Positions 1 to 7,997 of a DNA stretch of 21,206 nucleotides are shown piece after piece. Under the pieces are notes generated by a model, which was not told the DNA's origin, searched no databases, and saw nothing but the letters and a program-made list of their open reading frames with translations. A program made the position numbers and the translations under genes. The DNA is from an uncultured Eubacterium sp. (lineage in GTDB: Bacteria > Bacillota_A > Clostridia > Lachnospirales > Lachnospiraceae). How positions within the stretch are numbered: position 1 is the stretch's first letter; every line of letters begins with the position of its first letter. Location of the stretch: positions 1-21,206 of the forward strand of contig CAOKJJ010000082.1 in assembly GCA_948468465.1 (NCBI GenBank), in the 5' to 3' direction.

Positions 1-121
1 AACGCCAGTGGCTAAAAGCGACGCTGGGCTGCGCCCCTGATTTACTGAGCAGAATTCTAAGGGATTCTAAACATTCTTCCAACGTCGCCGAAATCCAGGC
101 CCCGCCCCTCATCCAGCTGGT
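1..121 (-). repeat. Palindromic repeat family, copy 1 (cut by window start)
   Basis: Bases 1-90 are close to the reverse complement of 369-457, with a few substitutions concentrated in the 27-base hairpin at about 51-78. Bases 91-121 match, more loosely, the outer stem of the second copy at 338-365. The copy is therefore the same element as 338-577 in the opposite orientation, with its other half lying to the left of the window. It is GC-rich compared with the AT-rich spacer that follows. No gene is visible in it. Confidence 0.75.
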
Positions 122-337
122 TTTGGCTGGCGTTACGAAATCATAGCGTTAAGTTGTTGAATATTTCTATGATTTCATTGATCAGGCATATGATAACTGG
201 CAAAAAAACCATTGGATCTTTGTAAATATTACCGATAGTATTTTTTATGCAGTCATTTGAATCTTCTGTGAGACTATAACAACTGCAGATTCTTTCATAA
301 ACGTTCAAGAATTTATATGTAAAGCCAGAGAAAATCA
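122..337. other. AT-rich spacer between two repeat copies, with one hairpin
   Basis: No open reading frame of substance is present. A perfect 10-bp inverted repeat, GAAATCATAG at 137-146 and CTATGATTTC at 167-176, can form a hairpin with a 20-base loop. It is not followed by a T run, so it does not look like a terminator. Its role is unknown. Confidence 0.45.
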
Positions 338-577
338 GCCGGGTGAGGGGGAAATGGCCGGGCTTGCGGCGACGTTGGAAGAATGCTTAGAAGCGCTTGG
401 CATTCTGCTCTGTAAATCAGGGGCGCAGCCCAGCGTCGCTTTTAGCCACTGGCGTTTAGCCAGGGGCGGATTACGCGACGCGACCGGACGGAGCCACTAC
501 GTCGATGCAGAATGCCTAGAGATTCTTAGCATTCTGGAGTAGGAGCCGTAAGCCCGGCCATTTCCCCCTCACCCGGC
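338..577 (+). repeat. Palindromic repeat family, copy 2 (complete, 240 bp)
   Basis: The ends are a perfect 28-bp inverted repeat (338-365 and 550-577). Just inside are two 27-base hairpins, 380-406 and 509-535, both closed by AGAATGC/GCATTCT. The reverse complement of the first matches the second at all but about four positions, so the whole element is one long imperfect palindrome. The centre can fold as GCGTCGC (433-439) with GCGACGC (475-481), around a smaller CTGGC/GCCAG hairpin (449-463). A 62-codon open frame crosses the element, but it follows the palindrome and is probably not a protein gene. This could be a MITE-like non-autonomous element or a structured RNA family. No clear target-site duplication is visible. 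Confidence 0.75.
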
Positions 578-698
578 GTCCGGATAGCCAAAAAAAACCA
601 ACAAAACGTCAATACAGTTGCACAGTATTAGAATTTTGCCATTTTGCGCAAGAAATTGAAGTATAAGGGTTCCTTACCTTAGAAAGGAGGAGACACAT

Positions 699-1433
699 AT
701 GAGCGTGAGCATACAATCTTTGCATGTGATGCGTTTCCCAGGCATGGGCAGTTTAAAAAGTACTCAGGAGCGGGAAGAACGCCAGCAAAAATGTGCCAGC
801 CAGGTAGATTTTTTTGAGAAGCAAAAAGAAAATCTTAAAAATATGAAATGCACCAGTCTGGAGGATATTGAGAGAAAGCTGGAAATGTTTCATTCTTATG
901 AAGATCAGATCGCAGAGGCAAAGAAACAGTATAATAACAGCCAGATGAGCCATGTGCTGGATGAAGCCAGGGAAATCGGAGAAAAAATTGCCGAAGCGGC
1001 AGACAAAACGGCGCCGAAAACACCGGAAGAGCGCGAAAAAGAGAGAGTCGAAGAAGCGCTTGGCACCGAAGAAGAAAACAAAGGCGTGCTGTCTGAAATT
1101 ATGGATGAAGTTACCGAAGCGGCAGATGAACTGCAGGAAGAACTGGAAGAGCAGCTGGAAGAAGAGCAGCTGGAAGAAGCGGCCGAACAGGAAATCGAAG
1201 CTGGGCTGCAGGATGAATCTCAGACAGAAATATTGCAGGAAAATGACGTTCAATCTGCAGACGAAACAGTCGTCGGCAGCCAGAAGGTGCAGAACGCGGA
1301 AACGCTGACGGATCTGACGCTTGCAGAGGCAGTAGAACAAAGAATAGAACAGGATATGCTGGAGAAAGAACTGATACAAAAACAGCAGAAAATTGTACAG
1401 CGGCAGTATCCGCATATTGATTTCAGGCTGTAA
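699..1433 (+). CDS. Glu-rich coiled-coil protein of unknown function
   Basis: The product is 244 residues. I do not recognise the family. AAAGGAGG at 683-690, eight bases before the ATG, sets the start. There is no signal peptide or membrane segment, so it should be cytoplasmic. Residues about 20-100 form a charged helical region (REERQQK, FFEKQKENLKNMK, SLEDIERKLEMF). Residues about 105-180 are extremely Glu-rich with tandem EEQLEE-type units, encoded by repeated GAGCAGCTGGAAGAA. Residues about 205-235 form a further helix rich in Gln and Glu. The strand opposite also has a long open frame (753-1454), but it has no ribosome site and arises from the repetitive GAA codons. The gene stands alone and ends at a strong terminator. 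A structural, scaffold-like or low-complexity role is possible, but nothing shows it directly. Confidence 0.85.
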   Translation: MSVSIQSLHVMRFPGMGSLKSTQEREERQQKCASQVDFFEKQKENLKNMKCTSLEDIERKLEMFHSYEDQIAEAKKQYNNSQMSHVLDEAREIGEKIAEAADKTAPKTPEEREKERVEEALGTEEENKGVLSEIMDEVTEAADELQEELEEQLEEEQLEEAAEQEIEAGLQDESQTEILQENDVQSADETVVGSQKVQNAETLTDLTLAEAVEQRIEQDMLEKELIQKQQKIVQRQYPHIDFRL

Positions 1434-1483
1434 GGCTGCATTTGTGCTTTGCAATCGTGCAGTATACTATATAAAACTCCATG

Positions 1484-1526
1484 ATAAAACCCACATGAAA
1501 GCGAAAGGCAGACATGTGGGTTTTAT
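1484..1526. terminator. Bidirectional terminator between convergent genes
   Basis: A perfect 14-bp stem (1484-1497 with 1513-1526) has a 15-base loop. The GGGTTTTAT at one end and the matching A tract at the other give U-rich 3' ends on both strands. It sits between the coiled-coil gene (+) and the alcohol dehydrogenase (-), which converge here. Confidence 0.85.
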
Positions 1527-1559
1527 ATTGCTGCCTGAAAGTTATTGCGTGACAGATCC

Positions 1560-2777
1560 TTAGAAATCTACGTCTGTATCATAATAGCAGCATTTCAGCA
1601 GTTTTTCCATCTCTTCCTGGCTAGGCTGGCGCGGATTGGAACCGGTGCAGGCGTCTAAAAGGGCGTTTGCCGCGATATCCGGCAGTCTTTCCAAGAATAC
1701 ATCTTCCGGCACAAAGCCCTGCTCTGTCGGATAGCTGTCCGGGCCATAATTTTTAATGCAGTGCGGAATCTTTAAGTCATCGTTCATCTTTCTTAAATAG
1801 TTAATGAGCAGCGTCACTTTTTCATCTAAGGAAGAGCCGCCCAATCCCATAAAGTCGGCGATATCGCCATAGCGTTTTTTCGCTGTTTCATCTTTGGCGT
1901 TAAAAGCGATGACTTTCGGCAGATACATGGCATTTGCCGCACCATGGATAATATGTGCGCCGTGGTCTGCAAATGCAGCGCCCGTCTTGTGTGCCATAGA
2001 ATGTACAATACCAAGCAGCGCATTGGAAAATGCCATGCCAGCCAGACACTGTGCATTGTGCATGGAAGCGCGTTTTTCCATATCGCCGTTGTAAGAAGCT
2101 ACAAGGTCATGCTGGATCATTTTAATGGAATGCAGTGCCAGCGGATCTGTATAATCACAGTTTGCGGTAGATACATACGCCTCGATCGAATGAGTCATAG
2201 CGTCCATGCCTGTATGGGCGACAAGCTTCTGCGGCATCGTTTCAGCAAGATCCGGATCTACAATCGCAACGTCCGGTGTAATCTCAAAGTCGGCAATCGG
2301 ATATTTAATGCCTTTTTCATAATCTGTGATAATAGAAAAAGCGGTTACTTCGGTTGCGGTGCCGGATGTAGAGGAAATCGCGCAAAAATGTGCTTTTTTA
2401 CGCAGGCTTGGGATGCCGAATACTTTGCACATCTCTTCAAATGTAATGTCCGGATATTCGTATTTGATCCACATCGCTTTTGCAGCGTCGATCGGAGAAC
2501 CGCCGCCCATCGCAACGATCCAGTCCGGCTGGAAGGCTGTCATTGCCTCAGCGCCTTTCATAACAGTCTCTACAGACGGATCCGGTTCAATGCCTTCAAA
2601 TATCTGCACTTCCATCCCTGCTTCTTCCAAATACTGCTTTGCACGGTCCAAAAAGCCGAACCGTTTCATAGAACCGCCGCCAACACAGATCATTGCGCGT
2701 TTGCCCTGGAAGGACTTTAATGCTTCAAGGGCGCCTTTGCCGTGGTAAAGGTCGCGCGGTAGTGTAAATCTTGCCAT
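1560..2777 (-). CDS. Iron-containing alcohol dehydrogenase
   Basis: The 405-residue product belongs to the group III, iron-dependent alcohol dehydrogenase family, which interconverts aldehydes and alcohols with NAD(P)H. Visible motifs are the N-terminal dinucleotide-binding GGGS (33-36), the family signature GGGSPIDAAKA (91-101), and the metal site. By family alignment the iron ligands are Asp192 and His196 in GMDAMTHSIEAY, His259 in GIVHSMAH and His278 in HGAANAM. The spacing between the last two is about five residues longer than in E. coli FucO. Length is typical of a stand-alone enzyme, without the aldehyde dehydrogenase half found in AdhE. AGGAGG lies nine bases before the ATG. Its own promoter faces away from the AI-2E-family gene. 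The likely job is fermentative ethanol or butanol formation; the substrate cannot be read from sequence. Confidence 0.95.
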   Translation of the reverse strand: MARFTLPRDLYHGKGALEALKSFQGKRAMICVGGGSMKRFGFLDRAKQYLEEAGMEVQIFEGIEPDPSVETVMKGAEAMTAFQPDWIVAMGGGSPIDAAKAMWIKYEYPDITFEEMCKVFGIPSLRKKAHFCAISSTSGTATEVTAFSIITDYEKGIKYPIADFEITPDVAIVDPDLAETMPQKLVAHTGMDAMTHSIEAYVSTANCDYTDPLALHSIKMIQHDLVASYNGDMEKRASMHNAQCLAGMAFSNALLGIVHSMAHKTGAAFADHGAHIIHGAANAMYLPKVIAFNAKDETAKKRYGDIADFMGLGGSSLDEKVTLLINYLRKMNDDLKIPHCIKNYGPDSYPTEQGFVPEDVFLERLPDIAANALLDACTGSNPRQPSQEEMEKLLKCCYYDTDVDF

Positions 2778-2815
2778 AATGCAATACCTCCTGAGTAATT
2801 AATATGTATTTTTTG

Positions 2816-2844
2816 ATTATAGCATATAATCTGGGAAAAAGTAA
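2816..2844 (-). promoter_or_regulatory. Sigma-A promoter of the alcohol dehydrogenase gene
   Basis: Read on the minus strand: TTACTT (2844-2839), a 17-base spacer, then TATAAT (2821-2816) preceded by TGC, an extended -10. It lies about 40 bases before the start codon. The fhs promoter shares the block ATATGCTATAATCA, which is most simply explained by the extended -10 consensus. Confidence 0.7.
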
Positions 2845-2857
2845 CTGTTTTTTTGTG

Positions 2858-2886
2858 TTGGTAAATTGTATGTTTTATGATAAAAT
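2858..2886 (+). promoter_or_regulatory. Promoter of the AI-2E-family gene
   Basis: TTGGTA (2858-2863), a 17-base spacer, then TAAAAT (2881-2886) with an upstream TGA. It is divergent from, and almost back to back with, the alcohol dehydrogenase promoter, so a single regulator binding here could affect both genes. Confidence 0.6.
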
Positions 2887-2924
2887 GATAGCAGTCAGAA
2901 AATGGAAATTTCAGGAGGTAAGGA

Positions 2925-4124
2925 ATGAAAAAAGAAGATTGGAAGAAAATATTTTATCAGTCGCTGACGGGATTTGTATCTCTGGCGTTAGCAATTCTGC
3001 TTTTTTTTGCAATCAGGGAAATCGGACAGATCAAAAGCTCATTTTTATGGCTGCTTGGTGTATTAAAACCGGTTATTTACGGCGGAGTTATGGCGTATTT
3101 GCTGAAAACGCCGTGTAATTTTTTGGAAAAACGGATTGAGGCGTTATTGCCAAAGAAGCATAAAAAGCGTGCAAATGGGCTTACGGTGCTGCTTGTGCTT
3201 ATTTTGACGTTTTTCGTGATTTATCTGCTGCTTAGCATGGTTATCCCGGAGATGGTCAGCAGTACGATGCTTTTAATCAATGCGGTGCCGCAGAAGATGG
3301 ACGATTTTGCGAAATGGCTGACAGGCATGCTGGATGGAAATGAAGTGCTGCAAAGCTATGCGAATACGGCGATTGTCAGTTTGGAGACAAAGCTGCAGGA
3401 TTGGGCCAGTACAGACCTTCTGCCTACGATGCAGGGGATGATGGGCGGTTTTGCGGATACGGTCGGTTCGGTTGTCAGCGCACTTTATAATCTTCTGATC
3501 GGAATCATTATCTGCATTTATCTGCTGCTTGGCCGCAAGACGTTTGCCAGGCAGGGCAAAGCAGTGCTGTATGCGGTATTTAAAGGTGAACGTGCAGATG
3601 CGGTTATGAGGGAACTGCGTTTTATTGACAAGACATTTGTAGGATTTTTTGGCGGAAAAATACTGGACAGTGCGATTGTAGGAGTGATCTGCTATGTGTT
3701 CTGCCTCATTATGACATTTACCATGGGATTCCCGAATGCGGTGTTAATCAGCGTCATTGTAGGAGTGACGAATGTCATTCCTTATTTCGGGCCTTATATC
3801 GGAGCTGTTCCGTCAGCGCTGCTGGTGCTTATTTCCGGGCCGGTCAACTGCATTATTTTTATTGTATTTATTATTATACTGCAGCAGTTTGACGGAAATA
3901 TCCTTGGCCCGGCCCTGCTGGCGGACAGTGTGGGGCTGACCGGATTTTGGGTGCTGTTTTCGATTACGCTGTTCCAGGGATTTTTCGGATTTACCGGAAT
4001 TCTTGTCGGGGTGCCGGTATTTGCGGTCCTTTATGACATGGTCCGCCGGCTTGTGGTAAAAGGGCTGAGCAGACATGGCAGGATGGAGCTTTTAGAATTA
4101 GAAGAAGAAACAACGGCTGAATGA
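2925..4124 (+). CDS. AI-2E family transporter (integral membrane protein)
   Basis: The 399-residue product has the layout of the AI-2E transporter family (YtvI/PerM-like). It has hydrophobic helices near residues 15-35, 38-60 and 74-100, then a soluble stretch (about 105-175), then a helix near 180-200. A C-terminal membrane block (about 230-385) contains the conserved NVIPYFGPYIGAVPS and DGNILGP motifs. AGGAGGT ends six bases before the ATG. Family members have been linked to autoinducer-2 export and, in some species, to sodium/proton exchange. The substrate here is unknown, and the name should not be read as proof of quorum sensing. The protein ends in an acidic tail. Confidence 0.92.
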   Translation: MKKEDWKKIFYQSLTGFVSLALAILLFFAIREIGQIKSSFLWLLGVLKPVIYGGVMAYLLKTPCNFLEKRIEALLPKKHKKRANGLTVLLVLILTFFVIYLLLSMVIPEMVSSTMLLINAVPQKMDDFAKWLTGMLDGNEVLQSYANTAIVSLETKLQDWASTDLLPTMQGMMGGFADTVGSVVSALYNLLIGIIICIYLLLGRKTFARQGKAVLYAVFKGERADAVMRELRFIDKTFVGFFGGKILDSAIVGVICYVFCLIMTFTMGFPNAVLISVIVGVTNVIPYFGPYIGAVPSALLVLISGPVNCIIFIVFIIILQQFDGNILGPALLADSVGLTGFWVLFSITLFQGFFGFTGILVGVPVFAVLYDMVRRLVVKGLSRHGRMELLELEEETTAE

Positions 4125-4193
4125 AAGGAAAACAGCGGACGGAAATCAGGAAATTTGAAAATGGAATGAAAAATTTGTCGGATTACCTTATTT

Positions 4194-4369
4194 TTGGCAG
4201 TTTATACACGCATTTTATTTATATGCAGAATATTACTGCAAAACGAAGGTAGCCAAAAGGCTGATCTTCTGTTAAAATAAAGTACAACAATTGGGCTTCT
4301 TGTATTCCGCTAATTGCATTCGCACAGAAGCAGCAGGAAGAAGGATGCCTGGGAAAGAAGGTATGAGAA
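4194..4369 (+). promoter_or_regulatory. Probable promoter and structured leader before the L,D-transpeptidase
   Basis: TTGGCA (4194-4199) is followed at about 17-19 bases by AT-rich candidates for a -10 box (TTTATA/TTATAT, 4218-4224). The leader that would follow holds a small hairpin, AGCC-AAAA-GGCT at 4251-4262 flanked by GAAG/CTTC, and a second possible stem, GCTTCT with AGAAGC, near 4296-4331. I do not recognise a known riboswitch. GAAGG nine bases before 4370 is the ribosome site. Confidence 0.35.
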
Positions 4370-5845
4370 ATGAGAAAGCAGAAGTCGGCAGCAAAGTCTG
4401 CACTGATTATTGTAAGCATCCTGTTATGTTTTTTGCTGATCGCACTCCTGGTCTGTTATTTGTGTACGGCATCTTTTTATGCGGAACATTTTTTTCCGGG
4501 AACTGTATTAAACGGCGTACCGGTTGGTAAAATGACAGTAGAGGAAGCAGAAGATAAAGTCGCACAGGAAGTTGCAGATTATATTTTCAGTATTGAGACC
4601 CGCGACGGGGATAAATATCAGATTATCGGGCCGGACATTGATTATACGTATGTGCCGGGAACGGAAATTCATGATATTTTACAGGAGCAGGATGAATATA
4701 AGTGGATATCCGCACGCAAAGGCAAAAAAGAAGTGGATTTGGAAGTGTCTGCTGCTTTTAATACGCAAAAGCTGGACAAGATGGTTGCGCAGCTTCCATG
4801 TTTTCAGGAGGATTACATTAAAAAACCAAAAGACGCTTATTTACAAGAAACGGATACAGGCTATGAGCTGGTAGACGCGGAAGCAGGAAATCAGATACGT
4901 CTTGCGGACGTCCAGAAGCTGGCACGGGACGCCGTTGACCTCGGTGAAGAAAAGCTTTTGCTGACAGACGATGTCTACGAAGAACCGAAAGTCAGATCAG
5001 ATGACAAAAAACTGAAAAAAGCGCTGAAAAACATCAATGGATATCTGCATACCACGATCCAGTATGAGGTCGGTGAAAATGGAGAAGTGCTGGATGCTGC
5101 ACGGATTAAGGACTGGCTTACGATAGGCGCGGACTATTCTGTTACCCTGGACGAGTCTAAGGTTACCAGCTATGTACAGTATCTGGCGAGCAAATACAAT
5201 ACTTACGGCGATGTGCGTGTATTTAAGACGTCTCTCGGCGATAAGGTCAAGATCGGCGGCGGTGATTACGGCTGGGTCATTGATAAGGAAAAAGAGAAAG
5301 ACCAGCTGCTTTCGGAAATCAAGTCCGGGAAAACCATTAAACGGGAGCCGGTATTTAATCAGACTGCGGATGTAAAAAGCGAAACATACGATATCGGGAA
5401 TACTTATGTGGAGATTGATTATACAAACCAGCATATGTACTTTTATGAAAAAGGCAAATTAAAGCTGGAATCAGACGTTGTAACCGGGAATGTCAGCCGC
5501 AGCAACGGCTCGCCGGACGGAATATATAAGATCGTATATAAAGAACGCGATGCTACGCTGGTAGGGGAAAATTATGCGTCTGACGTAAAGTATTTTATGG
5601 TGTTTGCCTATAACGTAGGTTTTCATGACGCAAGCTGGAGAAATGAATTTGGAGGCGAGATTTACAAAGCTTCGGGTTCCCACGGCTGTATCAACATGCC
5701 TGAGGAGATGGCTGAAAAACTGTTTCAGATTCTTCCGACAGGCACGCCAGTTGTCGCTTATTATCGCGAACCGGTAGAACTGACAGCGGAAAATGCAAAA
5801 ATCTCAAATGCGTTTTCCTATGTAAATAAGGAAAATGAGACATAA
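4370..5845 (+). CDS. Membrane-anchored L,D-transpeptidase (YkuD) with PG_binding_4 domains
   Basis: The 491-residue enzyme should sit on the outer face of the membrane and form 3-3 (L,D) cross-links in peptidoglycan or attach proteins to it. Residues about 12-33 are one hydrophobic anchor. Residues about 45-330 carry two peptidoglycan-binding-like (PG_binding_4) modules typical of clostridial YkuD proteins; LNGVPVGKMTVEEA opens the first. Residues about 345-470 are the YkuD catalytic domain, with the signature SGSHGCINMP. Cys440 is the expected nucleophile, His438 is within the motif, and another conserved His lies in GFHDASW. The domain ends normally, with a short polar tail. An ATG at 4362, eight bases upstream, is out of frame and too near the ribosome site to be the start. 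L,D-cross-links can confer beta-lactam tolerance; whether they do here is not shown. Confidence 0.93.
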   Translation: MRKQKSAAKSALIIVSILLCFLLIALLVCYLCTASFYAEHFFPGTVLNGVPVGKMTVEEAEDKVAQEVADYIFSIETRDGDKYQIIGPDIDYTYVPGTEIHDILQEQDEYKWISARKGKKEVDLEVSAAFNTQKLDKMVAQLPCFQEDYIKKPKDAYLQETDTGYELVDAEAGNQIRLADVQKLARDAVDLGEEKLLLTDDVYEEPKVRSDDKKLKKALKNINGYLHTTIQYEVGENGEVLDAARIKDWLTIGADYSVTLDESKVTSYVQYLASKYNTYGDVRVFKTSLGDKVKIGGGDYGWVIDKEKEKDQLLSEIKSGKTIKREPVFNQTADVKSETYDIGNTYVEIDYTNQHMYFYEKGKLKLESDVVTGNVSRSNGSPDGIYKIVYKERDATLVGENYASDVKYFMVFAYNVGFHDASWRNEFGGEIYKASGSHGCINMPEEMAEKLFQILPTGTPVVAYYREPVELTAENAKISNAFSYVNKENET

Positions 5846-5874
5846 AATGTTTTAAAATAAGATGTATTTAAAAG

Positions 5875-5925
5875 TTCCCGCAATCTGCAGCTTCTTTTAA
5901 AGAAGAGCAGACTGCGGGAATTTTG
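5875..5925. terminator. Bidirectional terminator between the L,D-transpeptidase and fhs
   Basis: The stem pairs TTCCCGCA-A-TCTGC (from 5875) with GCAGA-C-TGCGGGAA (to 5920), with one internal mismatch. It extends inward through CTTCTTT/AAAGAAG. It is followed by TTTTG on the plus strand and has an A-rich left flank that serves the minus strand. Confidence 0.85.
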
Positions 5926-5940
5926 TTCTAAAATGTTGCT

Positions 5941-7611
5941 TTAAAACAGTCCTGTAATTTTTCCGTTTTCATCAACATCTATGCCGTAAGCGGCAGGGGT
6001 CTTCGACAAGCCAGGCATAGTCATAATCGCTCCGGTGAGAACTACAACGAATCCGGCGCCTGCACTGACATAAACGTCTCTGACTGTAACCGTAAAACCG
6101 GACGGGCGTCCCAGTTTATGCTGGTCGTCTGACAGCGAATATTGTGTTTTGGCGATGCATACCGGAAGATTTGAGAATCCAAGGTCCGTAAGCTTTGCCA
6201 GGGTTTTTTCAGCGGCAGGGGTGTATGCAACATCTGATGCGCCATAGATTTCTGTGGCAACCGCGTGGATTTTATCTTTTAAAGGCAGTTCATCCGGATA
6301 CAGAGGCTGGAATTCAGACGGCTCGGTTTCCAATGTATGCAGTACTTTTTCAGCGAGTGCGGTACCGCCTTCGCCGCCTTTTTCCCAAACGTTTGAAAGG
6401 GCGAACGCACATCCCTTTTCTTCACAGAAACTGCGGATATACTCGTATTCCGCCGGAGTGTCTGTCAAAAACGCGTTAAGCGTAACGACAATCGGCACAT
6501 GGTATTTCTGCAGGTTTTCAATATGTTTTTCCAGGTTGCAGGTGCCTTTTTTCAAAGCGTCCAGATTTTCATCTGCAAGTTCATTTTTAGGCACCCCGCC
6601 ATTGTATTTCAGGGCGCGTACAGTAGCGACGAGCACCACAGCGTCAGGCTTTAGCCCGGCTTTGCGGCACTTGATGTCAAAAAACTTTTCCGCGCCGAGA
6701 TCTGCTCCAAAGCCAGCCTCGGTAATCACATAATCAGCGATTTTCAATGCGGTTTTTGTAGCGCGGACAGAATTGCAGCCATGAGCGATGTTCGCAAATG
6801 GCCCGCCATGCACAATCGCCCCGGTATGTTCCAACGTCTGTATCAGGTTCGGCTTTAAGGCATCTTTTAATAAAGCAGCCATAGCGCCGACTGCCTGCAG
6901 CTGTCCGGCAGTTACTGGTTCCCCTTCATAGTTGTAAGCTACGATAATATCGCTCAGACGCTTTTTCAAATCAGCCATATCTGAAGACAGGCATAAAATT
7001 GCCATAATTTCTGTGGCAACGGTAATGACAAAATGGTCTTCCCTGACAAAACCGTCAGATTTTGCACCCAGTCCGACAACAATATTGCGCAGCGCGCGGT
7101 CGTTCATATCCATGCACCGTTTCCAGACAATCTGTCTCGTATCAATGTTTAACGCGTTTCCCTGCTGAATATGATTGTCAAGCAGAGCGGCCAGCAGATT
7201 GTTGGCGGAGGTGATCGCGTGAAAATCTCCGGTAAAATGCAGATTCAGATCTTCCATCGGAACAACCTGTGCATATCCTCCGCCAGCCGCGCCGCCTTTG
7301 ATGCCAAAACATGGGCCGAGCGACGGCTCACGCAGCGCCAGCAGGCAGTTTTTGCCCAGTTTTGCAAATGCCTGGGCAAGGCCGATGCTTGTAGTTGTCT
7401 TGCCCTCTCCAGCCGGCGTTGGGTTGATGGCGGTTACAAGGATCAGCTTTCCGTCTTTTTGGTTTTTTGTTTTTTCGATGAGTTCATCGGACAGTTTTGC
7501 CTTGTATTTGCCGTATAACTCCAGGTCGTCTTCGGCTATGCCATATGCCGCGGCAACGTCTTTGATATGCAGCAGCTGTGCTTCTTGTGCAATTTGAATG
7601 TCTGTTTTCAT
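5941..7611 (-). CDS. fhs: Formate-tetrahydrofolate ligase
   Basis: The 556-residue enzyme makes 10-formyl-tetrahydrofolate from formate, ATP and tetrahydrofolate. It feeds purine and formyl-Met synthesis and, in acetogens, the methyl branch of the Wood-Ljungdahl pathway. Clear motifs are the ATP-binding loop [10 protein letters not shown] (65-74), the [14 protein letters not shown] block and [15 protein letters not shown]. Length is normal for the family. The frame is open 24 codons further upstream, but the start at 7611 is right: AGGAGG lies seven bases before it, residues from [11 protein letters not shown] match the usual start, and the promoter lies inside the extra open stretch. No other one-carbon gene is next to it, so the window alone does not show whether the host is an acetogen. 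Confidence 0.97.
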   Translation of the reverse strand: MKTDIQIAQEAQLLHIKDVAAAYGIAEDDLELYGKYKAKLSDELIEKTKNQKDGKLILVTAINPTPAGEGKTTTSIGLAQAFAKLGKNCLLALREPSLGPCFGIKGGAAGGGYAQVVPMEDLNLHFTGDFHAITSANNLLAALLDNHIQQGNALNIDTRQIVWKRCMDMNDRALRNIVVGLGAKSDGFVREDHFVITVATEIMAILCLSSDMADLKKRLSDIIVAYNYEGEPVTAGQLQAVGAMAALLKDALKPNLIQTLEHTGAIVHGGPFANIAHGCNSVRATKTALKIADYVITEAGFGADLGAEKFFDIKCRKAGLKPDAVVLVATVRALKYNGGVPKNELADENLDALKKGTCNLEKHIENLQKYHVPIVVTLNAFLTDTPAEYEYIRSFCEEKGCAFALSNVWEKGGEGGTALAEKVLHTLETEPSEFQPLYPDELPLKDKIHAVATEIYGASDVAYTPAAEKTLAKLTDLGFSNLPVCIAKTQYSLSDDQHKLGRPSGFTVTVRDVYVSAGAGFVVVLTGAIMTMPGLSKTPAAYGIDVDENGKITGLF

Positions 7612-7645
7612 TTTGCAGCCTCCTTTTTTGCTTGTGTAGTACCTG

Positions 7646-7674
7646 ATTATAGCATATGGGACGTGGAAAGTCAC
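7646..7674 (-). promoter_or_regulatory. Sigma-A promoter of fhs
   Basis: On the minus strand: GTGACT (7674-7669), a 17-base spacer, then TATAAT (7651-7646) with the extended TGC. It lies 35 bases upstream of the fhs start codon. It rules out the longer fhs reading frame, which would begin upstream of the transcription start. Confidence 0.7.
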
Positions 7675-7693
7675 GATAATCATGCAAATTTAT

Positions 7694-7855
7694 TTAAGTT
7701 GGATACTGCAATTCGGCTGTCCCTGCCTTCGTATACGCCACAATCTCTGCAGATGTCATATTTTCATGCCTTGCTGCATTGTATTCCCGTATCTTCCTAA
7801 TATCTTCCATGCCAAAACGTTCACTAATCTCAGGTTCTTTTAATACCGCTAACAT
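7694..7855 (-). CDS. Small 53-residue protein, possible antitoxin-like remnant
   Basis: Translation of the minus strand gives a continuous 53-codon frame. It begins MLAVLKEPEISERFG, contains IRKIREYNAARHENM and then TSAEIVAYTKAG, and ends QYPT. The composition is protein-like: charged helices and no low complexity. GAGGG lies ten bases before the ATG. I do not recognise a named family. Short proteins with an IRKIREYN-like stretch occur in Clostridia in settings that suggest toxin-antitoxin modules, but that link is from memory and weak. A stop codon of an upstream open stretch falls four bases before this ATG, a spacing typical of translationally coupled pairs. It lies between fhs and the AlbA_2 gene in the AT-rich accessory segment. 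Confidence 0.6.
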   Translation of the reverse strand: MLAVLKEPEISERFGMEDIRKIREYNAARHENMTSAEIVAYTKAGTAELQYPT

Positions 7856-7859
7856 AATC

Positions 7860-7937
7860 TTAATACCCTCTTTTTTTATTCATATCTAACAAAAATGTCG
7901 CTGCTACATACCTGCAGTCATCATTTCTTTTCCTTTT
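7860..7937 (-). pseudogene. Short open stretch upstream of the small gene, possible decayed partner
   Basis: On the minus strand a frame of 25 codons ending in TAA at 7860-7862 reads protein-like, with the end YVAATFLLDMNKKRGY. It has no start codon before its in-frame stop upstream, so it cannot be a gene as it stands. It ends four bases before the small ORF. It may be the last part of a lost upstream partner gene, broken near the A-rich run at about 7932-7940, or chance. I see no homology that decides this. Confidence 0.3.
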
Positions 7938-7997
7938 TTAACTAACTATATTCAGAAAAGAACGTTAGAATCATTCCCCTTTCCAACATCTGTTTCT

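Noticed and set aside
354..542. 62-codon open frame inside the palindromic repeat
   Set aside because: It is fully contained in the inverted-repeat element, has no clear ribosome site, and its sequence is dictated by the palindrome. Copy 1 shows changes that follow the hairpins rather than codons.
753..1454. Long open frame opposite the coiled-coil gene
   Set aside because: It arises because repeated GAA/GAG codons read as TTC/CTC (Phe/Leu) on the other strand. It lacks a ribosome site and gives an implausible Phe/Leu/Cys-rich protein.
1944..2720. 258-codon plus-strand frame opposite the alcohol dehydrogenase gene
   Set aside because: The minus-strand gene has all family motifs and a promoter. 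The plus-strand frame has Cys/His/Arg-rich, non-family content and no start signals.
7612..7683. 24-codon N-terminal extension of fhs
   Set aside because: The promoter -10 and -35 boxes lie within it, and AGGAGG precedes the internal ATG at 7611.
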